A stretch of 9,492 bases of DNA from contig CALXAQ010000126.1 in NCBI GenBank assembly GCA_944386335.1, positions 1-9,492 on the forward strand, written 5' to 3'. Source of the DNA: an uncultured Clostridia bacterium (lineage in GTDB: Bacteria > Bacillota > Clostridia > TANB77 > CAG-508). Shown here in pieces: positions 6,301 through 9,492 of the stretch. The position numbers and the translations under genes are program-made. The notes below the pieces were generated by a model. That model made no database searches, was not told the DNA's origin, and saw only the letters and a program-made list of their open reading frames with translations. Positions within the stretch are counted from its first letter, which is position 1; each line of letters begins with the position of its first letter.

Positions 6301-9300
6301 AAATTCGTGCCAGGAGCAACTTACAGTATAACAGATGTAGCAACAGGAGAAACAAAAACGGGAGTAACAAATGCACAAGGAACCCTAAACATAACCAATT
6401 TATATGCAGAAAAAGAATATGAAATAAGAGAGATAAAAACACCAGATGACTATGAATTAAACGAAGAAGTCATAAGGTTTATTGGTCATGTAGACGAAGA
6501 AGGAACTTTAAGTGTAGAAGTAACTAGTGGAACGCCAAGAGGAGAAGTAACAGTAAGTAAAGAAGCAGAAGAGGACTATAAAGTAGGAATTAACGTAGAA
6601 GATGAAGCAAAAGCAACATTGAAAATAGAAAAGAAGGAGGAAGGAACAGAAACAGCGGTACAAGGAGTACGTTTTAAAGTAACAGGAAAAGGATTATCAG
6701 AAAGTGGAAAAACAGCAACAACTAATGCAAATGGAGAAATCAGTATAAAAGGATTATCGATTAATCAAGAATATACCCTAGAAGAAGTAAGAGTACCAGA
6801 AGGGTATTATTTCGTGAGCCCAATAAAATTTACCATAGTAAATGAAAATGGAAATTACAGAGTGAACTTTGTAGAAGGAACAGAGAGTATAACATCTAAT
6901 ACAATAACAGAAGAAGATAGTATCCCAACCTTACATTTAACCATAGAAAATGAAAAAATACCAACCTATAGCTTACAATTAGTAAAAGTAGAAAGAACAA
7001 CAGAAAGCACATTAAGTACAGATGAATTAATGGCAAAAGCAGAAACAAACTTTGCTAATACAGAAGTAGAATACTTGGCAGGAGCAAAATTTAAACTATA
7101 CAAAGGAACAGAAGAAGTAGGAGAATACATAACAGACGAAACAGGAACTGTAACCATAGAGGGACTATACCAATATGAAGAAGAAAAAGGAATAGACCAA
7201 ACTTATACCTTAAAAGAAGTATTGGCTCCAGCTGGCTATGCAAAAGTAAAAGATATTGTATTTGAAGTGGAAGAAATAGACGGAAAATTAGTATTAAGAG
7301 AAACAAATGAAGCGGGAGAAGAAACAGAAAGTACAAGATATACAACAGAAGGAAATACGATAAAACTAGTAGTAGAGGATAGTCCATCCTTTAAACTAAT
7401 CAAAAAAGATGCAGAGACAAAAGAAGTATTAGCAGGAATAAAATTTGCTATCTATAATGTAGATGATGGAACAGAACAACTAGCAAGAAATAGCAAAGGA
7501 GAAATTATAGGAACAAAAGAAACCATCAAAGGAAGAGAATACTATGTAGTAGAGACAGATGAGAAGGGGGAGCTAACAGCAGACTTACCAGAAGGATTAT
7601 ATAAAGCAGTAGAAGTAGAGGCACCAGAGAAATATAATCTAGCAGGACAAATCTATTACTTTGGAATAGGAGCAAGTAGGGAAGCACCAACTACAATAGG
7701 AGTAACACAGGCAACTAGTATAGGAGGAAGTAGAGTAGATAGAATTAACTCAGTAGCAGCAACAAGTGATGGAGGGTATATCGTAGGAGGATATTTTGAA
7801 AGCAGTAGTATCACAGTAGGAGACTATACCCTAATAAATGCAGGTAGTAGAGATGGAATGTTAATCAAATATGGCAGTGAAGGAGAAGTAGAATGGGCAA
7901 GAAGTGTAGGAGGAAATGATTATGACTATATTCACTCAGTAGCAGCAACAAGTGATGGAGGGTATATCGTAGGAGGACGTTTTGGAAGTGGTAGTATCAC
8001 CATAGGAGAGTATACCCTAACGAATACAGGTAATTCTAATGGAATGGTCATCAAATATGACAGTGAAGGAGAAGTAGAATGGGCAAGAAGTATAGTAGGA
8101 AGTGATTCTGATCATATTAACTCAGTATCAGCAACTAGTGATGGAGGGTATATTGTAGGAGGAGATTTCTATAGGCATAGTATCACCATAGGAGAGTATA
8201 CCCTAACGAACGCAGGTAGTTCTGATGGAATGGTGATCAAATATGACAGTGAAGGAGAAGTAGAATGGGCAAGTAGCATAGGAGGTAGCGGAGCTGATTA
8301 TATCAACTCAGTCACAGAAATAAGTGATGGAGGATATATTGTAGGAGGATACTTCCATAGTGAAAGTATCATGATAGGAGAGTATACCATAATAAATACA
8401 GATTATAGCACAAACTATCAATTTTCTGATGGAATGGTAATTAAATACGGCAGTAATGGAGAAGTAAAATGGGCAAGTAGCATAGGAGGTAGCAGAGCTG
8501 ATTATATCAACTCAGTCACAGCAACAAGTGATGGAGGATATATTGTAGGAGGATATTTTACAAGTGAAAAAATCACCGTAGGAGACCATACCCTAACAAA
8601 ACCAGGAAGTGTTAAAGGTGGAATGGTAATCAAATACAGCAGTAATGGAGCAGTAAAGTGGGCAAGAAGTGTAAGAGGAAGTCAGGGTGATTATATTAAC
8701 TCAGTAGCAGCAACAAGTGATGGAGGGTGTATCGTAGGAGGATATTTTACAAGTGAAGATATCACCGTAGGAGACTATACCCTAACAAATGCAGGTAATA
8801 ATGATGGAATGATAATCAAATACAGCAGTAGTGGAAAAGTAGAATGGGCAACTAGCATAGGAGGTAGTGATAATGATTATATCAACTCAGTCACAGAAAT
8901 AAGTGATGGAGGGTATATCGTAGGAGGATATTTTAGAAGCAGTAGTATCACGGTAGGAGACTATACCCTAATAAATGCAGGTAATGATGATGGAATGGTC
9001 ATCAAATATGAAAAAATAGAATTAAATAACCCTATAACCCTACAAGCACAAAGTATAGGAGGAAGTAGCCCTGATTATATTCACTCAGTAGCAGCAACAA
9101 GTGATGGAGGGTATATCGTAGGAGGATATTTTAGCAGTAGTATCACGGTAGGAGAGTATACCCTAACGAGTGCAAAAGCAGGTTATGCTGATGGAATGGT
9201 CATCAAATATGGCAGTGAAGGAGAAGTAGAATGGGCAAGAAGTCTAGGAGGAAGTGATTATGGTTATATTACCTCAGTAGTAGCAACCAGTGATGGAGGG

Positions 9301-9492
9301 TATATTATAGGAGGATCTTTTCAAGGTAAAAGTATCACGGTAGGAGAATATACCCTAATAAATGCAGGTAGAAGAGATGGAATGGTCATCAAATATAACA
9401 GTGAAGGAGAAGTAGAACGGGCAAGAAGTGTAGGAGGAAGTGATTATGATTATATTAATTCAGTAGCAGGAACAAGTGATGGAGGGTATATC
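3334..9492 (+). CDS. Giant surface protein: membrane segment, beta-rich ectodomain, CnaB/SpaA modules and beta-propeller repeats; 3'-truncated by the window edge
   Basis: The frame runs 2053 codons with no stop and leaves the window, so the C-terminus and any sorting signal are unseen. Residues 1-22 are Lys-rich, and about 23-44 are hydrophobic (VTVLIALIVVAVILGI): a signal peptide or signal anchor with the rest outside. Residues 80-95 hold an EF-hand-like loop DLNNDGYAE (D87, N89, D91, E95). About 60-970 are beta-rich and Tyr/Thr/Asn-rich, and I cannot name the family; 944-969 (YSHHGVYF... TQTEPNKLGL) lead into the stalk. Four CnaB/SpaA-like modules follow at about 975-1066, 1094-1207, 1210-1350 and 1353-1449. 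Propeller-like repeats of about 62 residues run from about 1457 to the end. Only three Cys were found. The likely role is a wall- or membrane-attached adhesin; the ligand is unknown. The gene has its own promoter and is bounded upstream by a terminator. Confidence 0.92.
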   Translation, partial: MKQENKKTEKVVKSQNKNLKVKIIPMVTVLIALIVVAVILGIQSVKTQGGVITAELAKARTYKQVEEGDEIIEEAPNVRFDAFFLRDLNNDGYAESIRGTCREIGEEDTLYMELNVQTEGYLKEGKITINGENFYLQTALPKDEELKDNYIGNNVTTIEFNDITNGTQKMLTGVVRSGDYTYTSEKAVAIGKNINNYSKVNSVTLTGIYVNAEGEETPISKTVEFDVDWYGQTKASIYTTNQSKNIDNAIDEENRELSLDFTVYTEETDRKLILSKNHVEGEIPTLNEYAPIRVEYTGTNGVFTYDAETRSFRIDREAVAEENGEVTTSLSRSNSYGIRVVYPLEAYQSLGTETVSIKIPVRTYYEGYNNPSEEFTNPYRSNIASATIVVSYEKERGTVSEFEVIVGKRVYDPSTRYIVSKEKPLRIYNGISEGETGDTYTVLWEAYIGTGSGLPGIIMKETKNGETQVTDTFIKTDATEESTDDVVANVGIYFSGADKILGEEGWIKVYDEETGDLIVTFTASDWNKYTSGNPYRYEIPVKHVRIETSNVVEDESYLYTYHIKEIEDDKITEKYERQAFDTLQYIKSTLVGYLGESYVDTDTHQANYEAPISVAEVSISKNTLSTQTTEKNDRITIDAVANASANQVAWQNGMFLVKLPKEIIDAQINNVEILNSNVSLESYELIEQEEGLFIKIVTKNDTPMSYSINIDVDLTPDPRIATVSRSIELYASNENGADYYYKAKDQYDVNNNLNTEENVNYDTASISMVSPNSLLTNQTASEYDNRGSEVVSPEIADIKPVYAIVDQETEEQTVKIGVQIKNNYASTISEIKILGKIPFEGNSYVLSGGDLGSTFTTKMINTGIEIPEELQAYATVYYSEKENPSNDRENAEDGWKTAEQVSNWDNIKSYMIDLGDYVMNTGKEYVFYYTVKIPHGLEFNKVAYSHHGVYFCLDTDQGKYRTQTEPNKLGLRIAEKYNLGLTKYQIGKDKFVPGATYSITDVATGETKTGVTNAQGTLNITNLYAEKEYEIREIKTPDDYELNEEVIRFIGHVDEEGTLSVEVTSGTPRGEVTVSKEAEEDYKVGINVEDEAKATLKIEKKEEGTETAVQGVRFKVTGKGLSESGKTATTNANGEISIKGLSINQEYTLEEVRVPEGYYFVSPIKFTIVNENGNYRVNFVEGTESITSNTITEEDSIPTLHLTIENEKIPTYSLQLVKVERTTESTLSTDELMAKAETNFANTEVEYLAGAKFKLYKGTEEVGEYITDETGTVTIEGLYQYEEEKGIDQTYTLKEVLAPAGYAKVKDIVFEVEEIDGKLVLRETNEAGEETESTRYTTEGNTIKLVVEDSPSFKLIKKDAETKEVLAGIKFAIYNVDDGTEQLARNSKGEIIGTKETIKGREYYVVETDEKGELTADLPEGLYKAVEVEAPEKYNLAGQIYYFGIGASREAPTTIGVTQATSIGGSRVDRINSVAATSDGGYIVGGYFESSSITVGDYTLINAGSRDGMLIKYGSEGEVEWARSVGGNDYDYIHSVAATSDGGYIVGGRFGSGSITIGEYTLTNTGNSNGMVIKYDSEGEVEWARSIVGSDSDHINSVSATSDGGYIVGGDFYRHSITIGEYTLTNAGSSDGMVIKYDSEGEVEWASSIGGSGADYINSVTEISDGGYIVGGYFHSESIMIGEYTIINTDYSTNYQFSDGMVIKYGSNGEVKWASSIGGSRADYINSVTATSDGGYIVGGYFTSEKITVGDHTLTKPGSVKGGMVIKYSSNGAVKWARSVRGSQGDYINSVAATSDGGCIVGGYFTSEDITVGDYTLTNAGNNDGMIIKYSSSGKVEWATSIGGSDNDYINSVTEISDGGYIVGGYFRSSSITVGDYTLINAGNDDGMVIKYEKIELNNPITLQAQSIGGSSPDYIHSVAATSDGGYIVGGYFSSSITVGEYTLTSAKAGYADGMVIKYGSEGEVEWARSLGGSDYGYITSVVATSDGGYIIGGSFQGKSITVGEYTLINAGRRDGMVIKYNSEGEVERARSVGGSDYDYINSVAGTSDGGYI
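6250..7680 (+). other. Four tandem CnaB/SpaA-like (isopeptide-type) modules within the giant protein
   Basis: Each module shows the SpaA signature: Lys in the first strand, an A/V-G-x-x-F/Y block, a turn with TNxxG or TDExG, and an E-I/V-x-x-P-x-x-Y end motif. Candidate isopeptide residues by position in the motif are K983 with E1033 (module 1), K1100, E1151 and N1206 in IENEK (module 2), K1218, E1295 and D1349 in VVEDS (module 3), and K1357 with E1427 (module 4). In this family Lys-Asn/Asp bonds stiffen pilus and adhesin stalks. Bond formation here is inferred from position only. Module 3 is longer than the others, with an insert around 1222-1242. Module 4 ends in YYFGIG, directly before the repeats. 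Confidence 0.75.
7702..9021 (+). repeat. First propeller-like array: seven tandem blades of about 62 residues
   Basis: The consensus unit is roughly: SIGGS..DYINSV, then ATSDGGYIVGGYF, then S.SITVGDYTL.NAG, then DGMVIKY.SEGEVEWA. The Asp codon of each DGG motif is at 7768, 7954, 8140, 8326, 8530, 8719 and 8905; spacings are 62, 62, 62, 68, 63 and 62 codons. The W-A-x-S-x-GG, DG-x-Y-I-V-G-G and DGMVIKY elements match the SBBP/beta-propeller repeat style, giving four short strands per unit. The 68-codon spacing comes from an extra stretch (DYSTNYQF, about 8401-8424) in blade 4. Blade 7 lacks the usual WA strand and ends in YEKIELNN, while the array begins with a lone VTQATSIGG, which would complete the ring. 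Confidence 0.8.
9037..9492 (+). repeat. Second propeller-like array: two full blades and the start of a third, cut by the window edge
   Basis: After the linker NNPITLQ (about residues 1898-1904) the same unit restarts with AQSIGGSSPDYIHSV, just as the first array starts with ATSIGGSS. DGG Asp codons are at 9103, 9292 and 9478 (spacings 63 and 62 codons). The blade at 9103 is otherwise regular. The next one carries Arg (CGG, 9418-9420) where every other EVEW/KVEW unit has Trp. Further blades are expected beyond the window. Confidence 0.75.

Noticed and set aside
3375..7387. Minus-strand open frames at 3375-3602, 3488-3805, 4475-4672, 5912-6136, 6149-6442, 6966-7157 and 7091-7387
   Set aside because: All lie inside the uninterrupted + strand giant gene, are Leu-rich shadows of its purine-rich codons, and have no supporting start signals or recognised domains.
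7702..9492. Tandem repeats as a CRISPR array or non-coding satellite
   Set aside because: The period is about 186 nt, always a multiple of three, and the reading frame and protein motif are preserved. The repeats are protein-coding.

Overview
The window comes from a low-GC Bacillota chromosome, most likely an uncultured, probably gut-dwelling member of the Clostridia. The signs are strong AT bias, heavy use of ATA and AGA codons, AGGAGG ribosome binding sites, a lemA-htpX gene pair, and a very large SpaA/CnaB-type surface protein. The assignment is inferred from style and gene families; no marker gene fixes the species.

Layout. (1) Bases 1-666 hold the 3' part of a TatD-family metal-dependent hydrolase on the + strand. 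It ends at a hairpin (about 665-695) shared with the convergent neighbour. (2) Bases 698-2243 hold a minus-strand operon, lemA then htpX: a membrane-anchored LemA protein and an M48 zinc metalloprotease. A recognisable sigma-A promoter (2278-2306) lies upstream of lemA, and a strong hairpin (1647-1673) lies between the two genes. (3) Bases 2310-3333 are a decayed strip. They contain a frameshifted and C-terminally truncated AAA_14/DUF4143-type ATPase (2633-2994) that still has its ribosome binding site. Three copies of an AACCGAAA-centred motif at an exact 23-bp period precede its promoter. A degenerate non-coding element of about 100-130 bp occurs on both sides of it. (4) From 3334 to the window end the + strand is one uninterrupted reading frame of 2053 codons that does not stop in the window.

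That last gene is the main content. Its product has a Lys-rich cytoplasmic N-tail, one membrane-spanning or signal segment, about 900 residues of beta-rich ectodomain that I cannot assign to a named family, four CnaB/SpaA-like modules, and then a tandem array of ~62-residue repeats that look like beta-propeller blades (SBBP-like). After exactly seven blades the pattern breaks at a short linker and restarts. I read this as two consecutive propellers, the first seven-bladed and closed by its own N-terminal strand. The protein looks like a cell-surface stalk (CnaB) presenting propeller heads, plausibly for adhesion; the ligand is unknown. The DNA of the blades is nearly identical in places, which suggests recent duplication or gene conversion.

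No tRNA, rRNA, CRISPR array, insertion sequence or riboswitch was recognised.
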